DNA of 64,000 bases from Pseudomaricurvus alkylphenolicus. GTDB lineage: Bacteria; Pseudomonadota; Gammaproteobacteria; Pseudomonadales; Cellvibrionaceae. This document shows, piece after piece, positions 26,090-35,813 of the stretch; within the stretch, counting starts at the first letter, position 1, and every line of letters starts with the position of its first letter. The translations under genes were made by a program, and so were the position numbers. The notes under the pieces are model-generated. The model was not told the DNA's origin, did not search any database, and was given only the letters and a program-made list of their open reading frames with translations. The stretch spans positions 1 through 64,000 of the forward strand of contig NZ_JAAQPI010000026.1 in assembly GCF_011683955.1 (NCBI RefSeq), given 5' to 3'.

Positions 26090-27061
26090 CTAGGGGCGTG
26101 AAGCGGCTTTATGGGCGGCGTTAAGCAACTTGCCAAGCTCTGGAGTCACCAGTTCGATATCTTCCTGGAACTTCAGCAACAAGTTCAGGGTTTTCTCCAC
26201 CCAACCTTTATCCAAATGCTCGATATTCAACAACAGTAGTGCCCGCGCCCAGTCAATGGTTTCACTGACCGCCGGAACCTTTTTCAGTGCCATTTCCCGC
26301 AACTGCTCCACAAAGGCCACCAATTGATTGCGCAAGTCGCTCTCGATATCGGGCACCTGGCTGCTGATAATACGTCGTTCCAAGGCAGGCTCTGGAAATG
26401 GAATATACAGGTGTAAACAGCGGCGCTTGAGGGCGTCGCCCAACTCGCGGGTATTATTACTGGTAAGGAAGACTATGGGCTTGGATACCGCCTTGACGGT
26501 TCCGATTTCCGGAATAGACACCTGGTAGTCAGACAGCAACTCGAGCAAAAAGGCCTCGAACTCCTGATCGGCTTTATCGATTTCATCCACCAACAGGATT
26601 GCGCCCTGCTCCGCCTGCAGCGCTTCCAGCAGCGGCCGGGATTCCAGAAACTCATGGGAGTAAAAAATATCGCCAAACTGGTGCAGACGAGCCACAGATT
26701 CGTCCAGGCCCTTGGCGCCCCGCAGCACATCACCCAACTGGTCTTTTAATACCTGGGTGTAAAGCAGCTGCTTGCCATATTTCCACTCATACAGGGCTTT
26801 GGCTTCGTCCAGCCCCTCGTAGCACTGCATACGAATCAGCGGCGCACTCAGGTATTCCGCAGTTTTTTTGGCCAGCTCGGTTTTGCCCACACCGGGAGGG
26901 CCCTCCACCAGTATCGGTTTTTGCAGCTGGCAGGCAAGGTAGACGGCGGTAGCGATGGCATCACTACAAATATAATTCAGGGTTTCAAAGCCCTGTTGTA
27001 CTGTCTCGGGTGAGGCAATTTTCTCGGCGTGTTGAATAATCACAGCGGTCTTCCGGGACAA
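26090..27061 (-). CDS. MoxR-family AAA+ ATPase
   Basis: 323 residues. Walker A GPPGVGKTE is at 54-62, Walker B AILLVDE at 154-160, sensor 1 is FLTSNNTREL, and a C-terminal lid completes the fold. It would use ATP hydrolysis to remodel a client protein together with the VWA protein encoded immediately downstream. It is the fifth gene in a minus-strand run that begins with a thiolase. Confidence 0.87.
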   Translation of the reverse strand: MSRKTAVIIQHAEKIASPETVQQGFETLNYICSDAIATAVYLACQLQKPILVEGPPGVGKTELAKKTAEYLSAPLIRMQCYEGLDEAKALYEWKYGKQLLYTQVLKDQLGDVLRGAKGLDESVARLHQFGDIFYSHEFLESRPLLEALQAEQGAILLVDEIDKADQEFEAFLLELLSDYQVSIPEIGTVKAVSKPIVFLTSNNTRELGDALKRRCLHLYIPFPEPALERRIISSQVPDIESDLRNQLVAFVEQLREMALKKVPAVSETIDWARALLLLNIEHLDKGWVEKTLNLLLKFQEDIELVTPELGKLLNAAHKAASRP

Positions 27062-27142
27062 TTGAATTCAAATTCTTGGGACTCAGTGTACCAGTATTCG
27101 CAGCCGAGCCACACACCTGGGCTCGGCTTAATGTCAAAACGC

Positions 27143-27916
27143 TTAGCGGGGCTGCATACGAATACCACCATCCAGGCGAACACACTCGCCATTGAGGTAT
27201 TCGTTCTCCGCCATCATTACCGACAGGTGCGCAATTTCTTCCGGGCGGCCCAGACGCTGGGGATTAACCACCATTTGACCCAGGGCTTTAACCACATTGT
27301 CAGGCGCGGAATCAAACAGTGGCGTGTGAATCAGACCGGGAACGATGGTGTTCACGCGAATACCCAGTGGTCCCAGATCGCGAGCCATAGGCAGGGTCAT
27401 ACCAACAATACCGCCTTTCGATGCACTGTAGGCTACCTGGCCGATTTGACCTTCGTAGGCTGCAACAGACGCGGTATTGATGATCACACCACGACCGCCG
27501 TGCTCGTTAAAGGGCTCGTTCTTTGCCATCTGCTCAGCGGCATAACGGGCCACATTAAAAGTACCGATCAGGTTAACGTCCAGTACTTTCTTGTAAGCAT
27601 CCAGAGGGAATACACCATCTTTGCCATAGGTTTTGTGCGCGTTGCCAATACCTGCATAGTTATTGCAAATATGGATGGCACCGAATTTTTCCACAACACC
27701 GGCAATGGCCGCTGTGACAGAACTTTCGTCGGCCACATTGACGTTAAAGAAGGCTACCTTGTCGGCACCCAGTTCATTCACCAGCGCATCGCCACGTTCG
27801 GCGTTCATATCAAAGATGGCTACTTGAGCACCTTTTTCAACATACGCTTTTACAGTTGCTTCACCCAGACCGGAAGCACCGCCGGTAACAATCGCAACCT
27901 TTCCTGAAATATCCAT
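27143..27916 (-). CDS. Short-chain dehydrogenase (3-hydroxyacyl-CoA dehydrogenase type)
   Basis: 257 residues. The NAD-binding motif TGGASGLG is at 11-18, and the catalytic set is Ser150, Tyr163 and Lys167 (YSASK). The N-terminus MDISGKVAIVTGGASGLGEA resembles HSD17B10-type enzymes that oxidise 3-hydroxyacyl-CoA. The cofactor segment reads CNNYAGIG, with an extra Tyr relative to the usual NNAG. It lies between an acyl-CoA dehydrogenase and MoxR on the same strand, consistent with a branched-chain or alicyclic beta-oxidation step. Confidence 0.85.
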   Translation of the reverse strand: MDISGKVAIVTGGASGLGEATVKAYVEKGAQVAIFDMNAERGDALVNELGADKVAFFNVNVADESSVTAAIAGVVEKFGAIHICNNYAGIGNAHKTYGKDGVFPLDAYKKVLDVNLIGTFNVARYAAEQMAKNEPFNEHGGRGVIINTASVAAYEGQIGQVAYSASKGGIVGMTLPMARDLGPLGIRVNTIVPGLIHTPLFDSAPDNVVKALGQMVVNPQRLGRPEEIAHLSVMMAENEYLNGECVRLDGGIRMQPR

Positions 27917-27954
27917 GTTTTTACCTACCTCAATTTAATGTGTAAACATCTCTG

Positions 27955-27974
27955 TGTAGGAGCCCGCTCCTACA
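27955..27974. repeat. REP-like palindrome
   Basis: TGTAGGAG-CCCG-CTCCTACA is a perfect 8-bp hairpin in the gap between the acyl-CoA dehydrogenase and SDR genes. The same TGTAGGAG core occurs in the inserted element at 46.1 kb. Confidence 0.7.
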
Positions 27975-27981
27975 TGATTCA

Positions 27982-29127
27982 TCAATCAGCCAACAATTCA
28001 CGACTGATAATTATTTTCATGACTTCATTGGTGCCGCCATAGATGCGCTGTACACGGGCATCAGCGTAGGCACGGGCTACCGGATACTCCCACATATAAC
28101 CGTAACCACCGTGTAACTGCAGGCACTCATCGATCACTTTGCACTGCAAATCGGAAGCCAGCATCTTGGCTTTGGAGGCGGTAACGGCATCCAACTTGCC
28201 CTGCACATGTAACTCCAGGCAGCGGTCGACAAATACGCGCATGGCGGTAATTTCTGCATCCATTTGCGCCAGCTTGAACTGGGTATTCTGGAAATTGGCA
28301 ATAGGCTGACCAAAGGCCTTGCGCTCTTTCACATAGTCAACCGTCTGTTGCAGAATCGACTCCATAGCGGCTGTCCCCATAGTGGCAACCATAAAGCGCT
28401 CCTGGGGCAGTTCCTGCATCAGGTAGACAAAACCCATGCCTTCTTCACCCAACAGATTCTCTTTGGGTACACGCACATCCTGGAAGAACAGCTCAGAGGT
28501 GTCCTGGGCTTTGAGGCCTATTTTTTCAAGGTTAGAGCCCTTCTCAAAACCCGGGGTGCCGGCTTCTACCAACAGCAGGCTGATGCCTTTGGCACCGGCA
28601 TTGGGGTCGGTTTTACACACCACAATCACCAAATCGGCCTGCTGCCCATTGGAGATAAAGGTTTTCGAACCATTGATGACGTACTCATCACCGTCGGCAA
28701 TCGCCGTGGTTTTTATCCCTTGCAGGTCAGAGCCGGTACCGGGTTCGCTCATCGCAATGGCGACGAGCATTTCACCGCTCAGACACTTGGGCAGGTACTT
28801 CTGCTTTTGCGCTTCGCTGGCATTTCTAACCAGGTAAGGCACGGTAATATTGTTGTGCAAAGCGAACCCTGGCCCGCCAAGCCCCAGCTTTGCCATCTCT
28901 TCATCCATAACGGTGTTATAGAGAAAATTCAGCCCCATACCACCGTATTCTTCAGGTACCGAAGGGGCCAGAAAACCCATCTCGCCGGCTTTGTACCAAA
29001 GGTTACGATCAACCTGACCATCCTTTTCCCACTGGTCATGGTAAGGAACAACGTGGGTTTCAAGAAACTTGCGCACACTCTCGCGGAACTGTTCGTGTTC
29101 CGGTTCAAAAATGGTTCTTGGGATCAT
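27982..29127 (-). CDS. Acyl-CoA dehydrogenase
   Basis: 381 residues, an FAD enzyme that introduces the alpha-beta double bond into acyl-CoA. AMSEPGTGSDLQGIKT is the FAD-binding signature, ERKAFGQPIANFQNTQF the central helix, and YGGTNEVMK gives the catalytic base as Glu368. It is strongly similar to the enzyme at 60.9 kb, including the N-terminus (EHEQFRESVRKFLE) and the ending LLAD. It lies in the thiolase/FadJ run; REP palindromes separate it from both neighbours. Confidence 0.9.
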   Translation of the reverse strand: MIPRTIFEPEHEQFRESVRKFLETHVVPYHDQWEKDGQVDRNLWYKAGEMGFLAPSVPEEYGGMGLNFLYNTVMDEEMAKLGLGGPGFALHNNITVPYLVRNASEAQKQKYLPKCLSGEMLVAIAMSEPGTGSDLQGIKTTAIADGDEYVINGSKTFISNGQQADLVIVVCKTDPNAGAKGISLLLVEAGTPGFEKGSNLEKIGLKAQDTSELFFQDVRVPKENLLGEEGMGFVYLMQELPQERFMVATMGTAAMESILQQTVDYVKERKAFGQPIANFQNTQFKLAQMDAEITAMRVFVDRCLELHVQGKLDAVTASKAKMLASDLQCKVIDECLQLHGGYGYMWEYPVARAYADARVQRIYGGTNEVMKIIISRELLAD

Positions 29128-29144
29128 AATGTTGTCTCTTTTTA

Positions 29145-29224
29145 GGGTGGATTAGCATCCGCGTAATCCACCGGTTTCTTGGCGCCTCTGAGCTGATTGG
29201 TGGATTACACTTCGTTAATCCACC
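29145..29224. repeat. Two REP-like palindromes in tandem
   Basis: GGTGGATTA ... TAATCCACC occurs at 29146-29172 and again at 29199-29224, with different loops. The pair sits between the FadJ-like gene and the acyl-CoA dehydrogenase gene and is related to the GTTGGATTA palindrome at 13.2 kb. Confidence 0.75.
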
Positions 29225-29254
29225 CTACAAAGCTCTAGTGGGTTTAATAGGGAA

Positions 29255-31405
29255 TTACTGAAACGTCTCACCCGCCGCCAGTTTCTCAGCCACAATCGCC
29301 GGCGCCTTATAACGCTCACCATACTTAGCTGCCAGTTCATCACAACGGTCGATAAAGTTCTGCAGACCGTAGGTGTTTACAAACTGGATATAGCCGCCCG
29401 TCCAGGCCGGTGCACCGATACCCATAATGGAGCCTATGTTGCCGTCGGCTACGGTGCGCAACACACCTTCCTGCAGACACTTGAGACTTTCGATCACCGA
29501 GCTAAACAACAGGCGGTCTTTGATGTCTTCATCGCTGACCTCAAGCTCAGGTTTGTAGTAAAGCTCCAGCAGTTTTGGCCAGATGGTTTTGCCGCCATCG
29601 CTGTAGTCGTAGTAACCACCGTCGCCGTGGTGACGCCCGCCGCGGTTGTACTCTTTCACCAGTGTTGTCAGCAAGGCGCTAGCTCCTGGACGGGGATCGT
29701 CGTCCGCAGAGATAAGTCCTTCTGCCAGCTGTGTTTCTCCCGCCTCTACGCTCAGGCGCAGACTCACTTCGTCATTCACCGTGATAGGCCCAACCGGCAT
29801 GCCGATGGCTTTACCCAGGTTATCAACACGTACCGGGTGCAGGCCTTCCGCCACCATCTGTGCCGCTTCCATCAACTGCTGGCCAAAGGTGCGAGAGGTA
29901 AAGAAGCCGAGGCTGTCGTTGACCACAATCGGCACTTTGCGAATCTGCTGTACATAGTCAAAGGCTTTGGCCAGGGTTTCATCGCTGGTCTTGTCGCCGC
30001 AGATAATCTCTACCAATGGCATTTTGTCCACCGGCGAGAAGAAGTGAATACCGATAAACTTCTCTGGGTTGGCACTGGCTTCGGCCAGCTGTGAAATTGG
30101 CAAGGTAGAGGTGTTGGAACCCCACACACCACCTTCGGCCAACTGACCCTCAGTGCTGCTGGTGATCTTGTTTTTCAGTGCCATGTTTTCAAACACGGCT
30201 TCGATGATCAGGTCGCAACCGGCCAGATCAGCATCCTTATCCGTGGCTTTAATTAAACCCAGCACAGCTTCTTTCTTTGCCTCATCGGCGCGGCCGCGCT
30301 TAATGGCTTTATCCATCAGGCCGGCGGTGTAGGCTTTGCCCTTCTCGGCGGCTTCCAGAGAGACATCTTTCAGCACCACTTCAATGCCCGCCATGGCAGA
30401 AACATTGGCAATACCCTGCCCCATCATACCCGCACCAATCACACCCACCTTGGTGGTCTTGCTGCGCTCGACGCCGTGCGGACGACTGGCACCGCCGTTC
30501 ACCTGGCTCATCTGGAAGAAGAAGGCGGTGATCATATTCTTGGCAACCGCAGTCGGTACCAGGCTGGCAAGCTTGCGCGACTCAATACGCAGGGCGGTGT
30601 CAAAATCAACACGCAGCGTTTCAATGGCACAATCGAGAATGGCCTCGGGTGCCGGCAAGAGTCCGCGCGTATTTTTTGTCAGCATGGCTGCTGCACCGCT
30701 GATCACCTGCGCGACTTTAGGTGAGTTAGCATTGCCGCCGGGAATCTTAAAACCTTTTTGATCCCACGGCTGCACAGCGGCGTTGGCGTTACCTTTGTTT
30801 TCCAGAATCAAGGCTTTGGCACGGGGCACCAGCTCTTCGATGCTGTTCACGGTTGCGTCCACCATGCCTTCGCTCAAGGCCTTGGCCGCCTTGATCTTTT
30901 TACCTTCCAGCAGATAAGGCAGGGCTTTTTGCAGGCCCAGTAAATTGGTGAGGCGCACCACACCGCCGCCGCCAGGCAACAGCCCCAGGCCCACTTCCGG
31001 CAAACCAATAATGACGGCTTTACTGTCCAAAGCAACACAGTAGTTACAGCTGAGGCAGAGTTCATAACCACCACCCAACGCAGCTCCATTAATGGCCGCC
31101 ACGACCGGCACCGGCAATTTTTCCAGACGGCGCATGTCTTTTTTAGACGTTTCCAGAAAGTTGTAAAACGCTTCAATCTCGTCCGCACCCGTTTTCACCA
31201 GGCCGTTGAGGTCACCACCGGCAACAAAGGTTTTCTTGGCGGAGGCGAAAACCACACCGGTCAGCCCCTCTTCGGCTTCCAGACGCTCTAGGGTAGAACG
31301 CATGGCTTCGCCGTATTCGGCGTTCATGACATTGGCTGAGCCCGCCATGTCCATGGTGACGGTTACTATGCCGTCGCTGTCTTTGTCGTACTTAAATGCA
31401 CTCAT
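29255..31405 (-). CDS. Enoyl-CoA hydratase/3-hydroxyacyl-CoA dehydrogenase fusion (FadJ/FadB-like)
   Basis: 716 residues. The N-terminal crotonase domain has both catalytic glutamates (GGGYE, Glu115; GLPE, Glu137). The NAD-binding domain has KVGVIGAGMMGQG near residue 318, followed by the C-terminal dehydrogenase domain (NDSLGFFTSR, PVGPITVNDEV). It performs the hydration and NAD-linked oxidation steps of beta-oxidation on one chain. The thiolase gene is 50 bases upstream, the normal partner. Which of FadB or FadJ it corresponds to cannot be settled by eye. Confidence 0.9.
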   Translation of the reverse strand: MSAFKYDKDSDGIVTVTMDMAGSANVMNAEYGEAMRSTLERLEAEEGLTGVVFASAKKTFVAGGDLNGLVKTGADEIEAFYNFLETSKKDMRRLEKLPVPVVAAINGAALGGGYELCLSCNYCVALDSKAVIIGLPEVGLGLLPGGGGVVRLTNLLGLQKALPYLLEGKKIKAAKALSEGMVDATVNSIEELVPRAKALILENKGNANAAVQPWDQKGFKIPGGNANSPKVAQVISGAAAMLTKNTRGLLPAPEAILDCAIETLRVDFDTALRIESRKLASLVPTAVAKNMITAFFFQMSQVNGGASRPHGVERSKTTKVGVIGAGMMGQGIANVSAMAGIEVVLKDVSLEAAEKGKAYTAGLMDKAIKRGRADEAKKEAVLGLIKATDKDADLAGCDLIIEAVFENMALKNKITSSTEGQLAEGGVWGSNTSTLPISQLAEASANPEKFIGIHFFSPVDKMPLVEIICGDKTSDETLAKAFDYVQQIRKVPIVVNDSLGFFTSRTFGQQLMEAAQMVAEGLHPVRVDNLGKAIGMPVGPITVNDEVSLRLSVEAGETQLAEGLISADDDPRPGASALLTTLVKEYNRGGRHHGDGGYYDYSDGGKTIWPKLLELYYKPELEVSDEDIKDRLLFSSVIESLKCLQEGVLRTVADGNIGSIMGIGAPAWTGGYIQFVNTYGLQNFIDRCDELAAKYGERYKAPAIVAEKLAAGETFQ

Positions 31406-31455
31406 GTTCTTGTCCTGAATTCTGTTTGCAGTTTGGTAAAGGCTTAATGCAAGCC

Positions 31456-32664
31456 TTACACGCGCTCAATAATGGTGGAGATACCCATGCCACCGCCCAC
31501 ACACAGTGACAACATGGCGCGCTTCAAGCCACGGCGCTCCAGCTCGTCCAGCATGGTGCTGACCAACATAGCACCGGTGGCGCCCAGCGGGTGACCCAAC
31601 GCAATAGCACCGCCATTAACGTTGGTGACTTCGTGGCTGATATCCAGGTCTTTCATGTAACGCATGGCAACAGAAGCGAAGGCTTCGTTGATTTCCCACA
31701 GGTCAATATCGGATGCTTTCAGGCCGGCTTTTGCCAAGGCTTTTTTGGCAGCCGGCCCCGGGCCCGCCAACATCAAGGTTGGGCAGGTCGACAGAACCGC
31801 CGTGGAGACGATACGACCGCGTGGGGTCAGGCCAAGATCTTTACCGGCTTTTTCGCTGCCGATCAGTACCGCCGAGGCACCATCGACAATGCCCGAGGAA
31901 TTACCGGGGGTATGCACGTGAGTGACTTTTTCCAGCGCGTTGTACTTACGCAAAATAACGTCATCAAAACCCATGCTGCCCATCATTTCGAAAGAGGCTT
32001 TCAGATTGCCCAGGCCTTCCATGGTGGTATGGGGTTTAATGAAATCGTCTTTTTCCAGAATCGTCAGACCGTTTAAGTCTTTAACAGGCAAGACCGACTG
32101 ATCGAAGTAACCGTTATCGCGGGCATGCGCAGCACGCTTTTGGGATTCCAGCGCATAGGCATCCACATCCTCACGGCTGTAGCCATCCAGATTGGCAATG
32201 ACATCGGCGCCAATGCCCTGGGGTACAAAACCGGTTTTCAATTGAAAAGCCGCATCGCCACTCATAACGCCACCTGCGGACCCCATAGGGACACGGGACA
32301 TAGACTCAACACCACCGGCAACGACCAACTCTTCCCAGCCAGAGGCAATTTTTTGCGCAGCCATGTTAACGGCTTCCAGACCGGAGGCGCAGAAACGATC
32401 CAACTGAACACCGGCGACTGATTCATCCCAGTCAGCATTCTGCACAATCATTTTGGTGATATCACCACCCTGATCACCAACGGGCGAACAACAGCCCATT
32501 ACCACATCATCTACGTAGGAGGTGTCCAGGTCATGGCGTGCCTGCAAGCCTTTCAACAGGCCAGCCCCCAAATCAACGGGCTTGACTTCATGTAAGGCGC
32601 CGTCTTTTTTGCCCTTACTCCGGGGAGTTCGGACAGCATCGTAGATATAAGCGTGATTAGTCAT
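31456..32664 (-). CDS. Acetyl-CoA C-acyltransferase (thiolase)
   Basis: 402 residues, cleaving 3-ketoacyl-CoA with CoA. The nucleophile is Cys92 in RFCASGLEA, His358 lies in [10 protein letters not shown], and Cys388 in SLCVGGGMG. FadA/PhaA-type thiolases have this length. It is the first gene of the run thiolase-FadJ-acyl-CoA dehydrogenase-SDR-MoxR-VWA. A 14-bp palindrome lies 42 bases upstream of its start. Confidence 0.92.
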   Translation of the reverse strand: MTNHAYIYDAVRTPRSKGKKDGALHEVKPVDLGAGLLKGLQARHDLDTSYVDDVVMGCCSPVGDQGGDITKMIVQNADWDESVAGVQLDRFCASGLEAVNMAAQKIASGWEELVVAGGVESMSRVPMGSAGGVMSGDAAFQLKTGFVPQGIGADVIANLDGYSREDVDAYALESQKRAAHARDNGYFDQSVLPVKDLNGLTILEKDDFIKPHTTMEGLGNLKASFEMMGSMGFDDVILRKYNALEKVTHVHTPGNSSGIVDGASAVLIGSEKAGKDLGLTPRGRIVSTAVLSTCPTLMLAGPGPAAKKALAKAGLKASDIDLWEINEAFASVAMRYMKDLDISHEVTNVNGGAIALGHPLGATGAMLVSTMLDELERRGLKRAMLSLCVGGGMGISTIIERV

Positions 32665-32705
32665 AATTACCTGGTCTCTATCATCTCTGTTTAAAAAGTT
32701 ACGAA

Positions 32706-32739
32706 CCCTGTTGAGCTCGACCTACCGAGCTCAACAGGG
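32706..32739. repeat. Perfect palindrome with 14-bp arms
   Basis: CCCTGTTGAGCTCG and its exact complement flank ACCTAC. It lies upstream of the thiolase start on the minus strand and downstream of a DUF1993 scrap. It could be the terminator of the lost DUF1993 gene, a REP-like unit or an operator. No T run follows on either side. Confidence 0.65.
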
Positions 32740-32823
32740 AATAACGGCGGATCAAATCATTGCGATTTACACGGCAACACTCGACAAGGACAACCTCGCT
32801 TTGAACGCAGCTACCTGGATCAT

Positions 32824-32925
32824 TCAGTGCCCCACTCGCATTTTCCCGAGAAAATCCATTTTACCCAGCTCAACGCCGTGCAGTCGCAACACGTCGTAGG
32901 CCGTGGTGGCATGAAACATCAGGCT
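32824..32925 (-). pseudogene. C-terminal scrap of a DUF1993 protein
   Basis: The minus strand reads LMFHATTAYDVLRLHGVELG then KMDFLGKMRVGH and a stop at 32824-32826. This matches the conserved end of DUF1993 proteins (HxTTAYxILRxxGVxLGKxDFLG). Nothing upstream continues the domain, because the terminator of the adjacent receptor gene begins within 40 bases. The 371 bases between thiolase and receptor hold only this remnant, a palindrome and the terminator. Confidence 0.6.
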
Positions 32926-32963
32926 GCTTGTGGTTTTAAGAACGCTGGTAAACAAAAAAACAA

Positions 32964-32995
32964 AAAACCTGCTCCAGATGAATCGAACAGATTTT
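32964..32995 (-). terminator. Terminator-like hairpin of receptor copy 1
   Basis: AAAACCTG pairs with CAGATTTT (one mismatch) around a 16-base loop; on the transcript strand T-rich sequence follows. The same hairpin follows receptor copies 2 and 3, where it pairs perfectly. Confidence 0.5.
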
Positions 32996-33035
32996 CTGTA
33001 GGTTAATAATTTTTCTTAGATAAACTTAGCCATAT

Positions 33036-35603
33036 TTAGAACCGATAATTAGCCTGTAGCGCAAGCGTGCGCGGGGCGTCCTGAGAACCGGTGTAAGTTG
33101 TAGCGCCAGCCCCCAGCAGTCCAGTCAGCGGGGTCTCAAGTATATAGTTGTAGGTGTCTTTATCGGTGAGGTTCTTACCCAACAGGGCAAGCGTCCACTG
33201 CTCGGCCTCCAGTGCAATACGCAGGTTTACCTTGGTCGCCGCACCCTGCTTCACCATAGGGTCCATGGTCGCTTCGACAAACTGCTCACCGCTGTAATTG
33301 AGATCCAGTGTTGATCGCAGATCAATACCGTCAACGACAGGCATCACATAATCAGCACTGAAACTGGCCACCAGAGAAGGCGTGTACATATTCTCTTCCC
33401 CTTTAAGATCACAGCTAGGGGCGGGGTTGGAGGCCGGACAGGCAGCGCCTTCATATTGTTTAAACTCGAAATCCAGGTAAGCCATTGAACCCGACAGGGT
33501 CAGACCTTCTGATACGCGCCAGCGACCATCCAGCTCAACGCCCTGACTCACAGATTGACCGGCGTTGCCGACATTAAAGCCTATAACACCGTCGAAGACA
33601 CTGACTTGCATATCGTCGTACTCGCTGTAGAACAGGGCCAGGTTTAGGTGAGCGGCGCCACCGGCCAAAGACAGCTTGGCACCCAGCTCGCCACTCAAAA
33701 CAGTCTCGTCTTCATACTCGAAGATATCAACAGAGCCGCTACTGGTCATAGCGTCGAAACCACCGGCTTTAAAACCTTGGCCGAGCGTCGCATAGAACAG
33801 GGTATCGCCCGAGTAATCCCACTCCACCATCAATGTTGGCGTAAAGGAACGCTCGGTACGCGTTTCGTCCAAATCATGTTCCGTCAGGCTATTGTAATCC
33901 CCATTCAGGGCGATTTGGGCCGCCGTCAATGCCAGGAAGTCATCGCCATCAGTGGGGTCAATGGTGCCGGTTGCGCTGTTGATCAGATCCAGCACTTTCT
34001 GAGCGCTTTTTTCTTCTTCGGTGTAGCGGCCACCCAGAGTCACGCGCAGTTCTTCGCTGACATTCCAGGTTGCCTGCGCAAAGATGGCATAGGTTTCGCT
34101 TTCACCTTTATAGCGACGCTCTGCGCTATAGCCGGCTAGCGCTCCCAGAACCTCAAAGCCAAAGGGTGCCCCACCCAAGGCCGCACCGGTACAACCGAGA
34201 GCACCAGCGGCTATTGAGGCCAGCGAACCGGCGGCATCGGTGGGGTCTGTTAAACAACTAAGCGCGTCCAGAGAGGCCCCCAGCAAGCCAATGTCCGTGT
34301 CCAGCCCCCAAGCGGCGCTCAAACTATATTCAAGATCCCACTGCTGGTAGTAGACTCCCGCAATCCAGTCTACGGTTTCACCGCCGGGAGAGACAAAGCG
34401 TATCTCCTGAGAGAACTGGTCGTACTCTTCTGGGCCCCTGGCGCTCGAATACGTATCAATACCGTTTGTATCAGGGTCGAACAGACCATACTTATCATAG
34501 GCCGCATAGCCGGTCACCGAGGTCATGGTGACACCACCCAGATCCCAGTTTAGGGTAAAGGTAGCATTGTCAACGTCGTATTCGTTGTGCTCTTCGAGGT
34601 TGGTGTTACGACGACGGTCAGCCGTACCGTCTTCGCTGCCGCCGGAAGGCAGGCTGCCATCCCAAGACGCCTGATAGAGATCACTCGTGACAGGATAATT
34701 AACCGCATTAATAGCACCAGCCCCTTTTGCAGCGCCCAGTAGAGCGCCGGTCGCCGCCAGAGTATCAATCGTCTGTGAGTAGGTGCCGAGCGGGCCGGTA
34801 TAACCCGCGATCACCTCATTACCCATGCCGTTAAAAAAGTCTACGGTGCTGTTTTCCAGCTTCAAGGTGGCATCGATGTTGCGATTGATATCGAAACCCA
34901 GGGTCAGACGAATGGCCTGCTCCTCGCTACCGCCGTCGTCTTGGCCGGTCAGGTTGTTTTTGTAGAAGCCGTCACTTTCCTTATCCCGCACCACCAGGCG
35001 CGCGCGAAGGCCATCGGTCAGGGCGCCAGAAACCATAGCATTCAGGGTTTGGGCGTTGTCCTTTGGTTGGTATTCAACACCCAGGCTCGCTTCAAATTCT
35101 TCGGTAGGTTTAGCCGTGGTTGAAGACAGGGCTCCGGCGATACTGTTCTTGCCAAACAGCACGTTCTGGGGGCCGCGCAGCACTTCAATCCGCTCCAGGT
35201 CCATAAACGGCATGACCGACAAGGCGCTACGGCCCAGGGCAATGTCGTCCATATACTGAACCACTGACTGCTCAAAACCGGTGTTCGTACCGGAGCCAAT
35301 ACCGCGCACGACCAGGAGTTGACTGAAGCCAACATCAGCCATCTGAAAGTTGGGAACATAGGCGGACAGATCGCCAAGATCGGCAATACCCGCCTCCGTC
35401 ATTTTTTCGCCGGTTACCGCCGACACGGACATAGGTACATCCTGCAGTGATTGCGCTCGCTTTTGCGCGGTTATAATTACCTCTTCGAGTACAAAGTTCG
35501 TATCATCGTTCGAATCATCAGCCACAGCCGTAAAACTGACACTGGAGGTAATGGCCGCAATCGCCAAAGACAAATTATAGTTCTTTTTATAGCTTCTGTT
35601 CAT
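33036..35603 (-). CDS. TonB-dependent receptor, copy 1
   Basis: 855 residues from the ATG at 35603 (GGAGAG 9 bases upstream; the open frame extends 13 codons further without a ribosome site). A signal peptide ending FTAVA is followed by TonB box NFVLEEVIITAQKRAQS, the plug (LERIEVLRGPQNVLFGKNSI) and a long barrel ending LQANYRF. It is about 95% identical by eye to the receptor at 42.7 kb. The VPMSVSAVTGEK plug start is typical of receptors for lipophilic or carbohydrate-like carbon sources rather than siderophores. Dehydrogenase, regulator and hydrolase genes follow upstream on the same strand. Confidence 0.9.
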   Translation of the reverse strand: MNRSYKKNYNLSLAIAAITSSVSFTAVADDSNDDTNFVLEEVIITAQKRAQSLQDVPMSVSAVTGEKMTEAGIADLGDLSAYVPNFQMADVGFSQLLVVRGIGSGTNTGFEQSVVQYMDDIALGRSALSVMPFMDLERIEVLRGPQNVLFGKNSIAGALSSTTAKPTEEFEASLGVEYQPKDNAQTLNAMVSGALTDGLRARLVVRDKESDGFYKNNLTGQDDGGSEEQAIRLTLGFDINRNIDATLKLENSTVDFFNGMGNEVIAGYTGPLGTYSQTIDTLAATGALLGAAKGAGAINAVNYPVTSDLYQASWDGSLPSGGSEDGTADRRRNTNLEEHNEYDVDNATFTLNWDLGGVTMTSVTGYAAYDKYGLFDPDTNGIDTYSSARGPEEYDQFSQEIRFVSPGGETVDWIAGVYYQQWDLEYSLSAAWGLDTDIGLLGASLDALSCLTDPTDAAGSLASIAAGALGCTGAALGGAPFGFEVLGALAGYSAERRYKGESETYAIFAQATWNVSEELRVTLGGRYTEEEKSAQKVLDLINSATGTIDPTDGDDFLALTAAQIALNGDYNSLTEHDLDETRTERSFTPTLMVEWDYSGDTLFYATLGQGFKAGGFDAMTSSGSVDIFEYEDETVLSGELGAKLSLAGGAAHLNLALFYSEYDDMQVSVFDGVIGFNVGNAGQSVSQGVELDGRWRVSEGLTLSGSMAYLDFEFKQYEGAACPASNPAPSCDLKGEENMYTPSLVASFSADYVMPVVDGIDLRSTLDLNYSGEQFVEATMDPMVKQGAATKVNLRIALEAEQWTLALLGKNLTDKDTYNYILETPLTGLLGAGATTYTGSQDAPRTLALQANYRF

Positions 35604-35733
35604 TATTGAGCTCTCCGAGTAATACCAATTGTTATAGTCCACACCGGCACAATAGCCTTATAAATCTGATGTTCTAAAAAAATATCACGGCCAAAAGTAC
35701 AGCCACAATACAATGGGGCAGCATTGGCGTAAC

Positions 35734-35761
35734 ATGACACCGTGTTGACGCAAAATAACTC
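35734..35761 (+). promoter_or_regulatory. ATGACACC motif, site A
   Basis: ATGACACCGTGTTGACGC followed by AAAATAACTC, 131 bases upstream of receptor copy 1. Its surroundings (CCACAATACA, GGGGCAG) are also conserved upstream of receptor copy 2. See the finding on the seven-site motif. Confidence 0.55.
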
Positions 35762-35813
35762 ACTAATAAATCATTTCAAATGACATCTAACGGCATATTT
35801 CTATTAGCGCTCC

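Noticed and set aside
28264-29145. A 293-codon open frame on the plus strand
   Set aside because: Antisense to a well-supported acyl-CoA dehydrogenase. The same kind of shadow appears opposite the paralogue at 61 kb.
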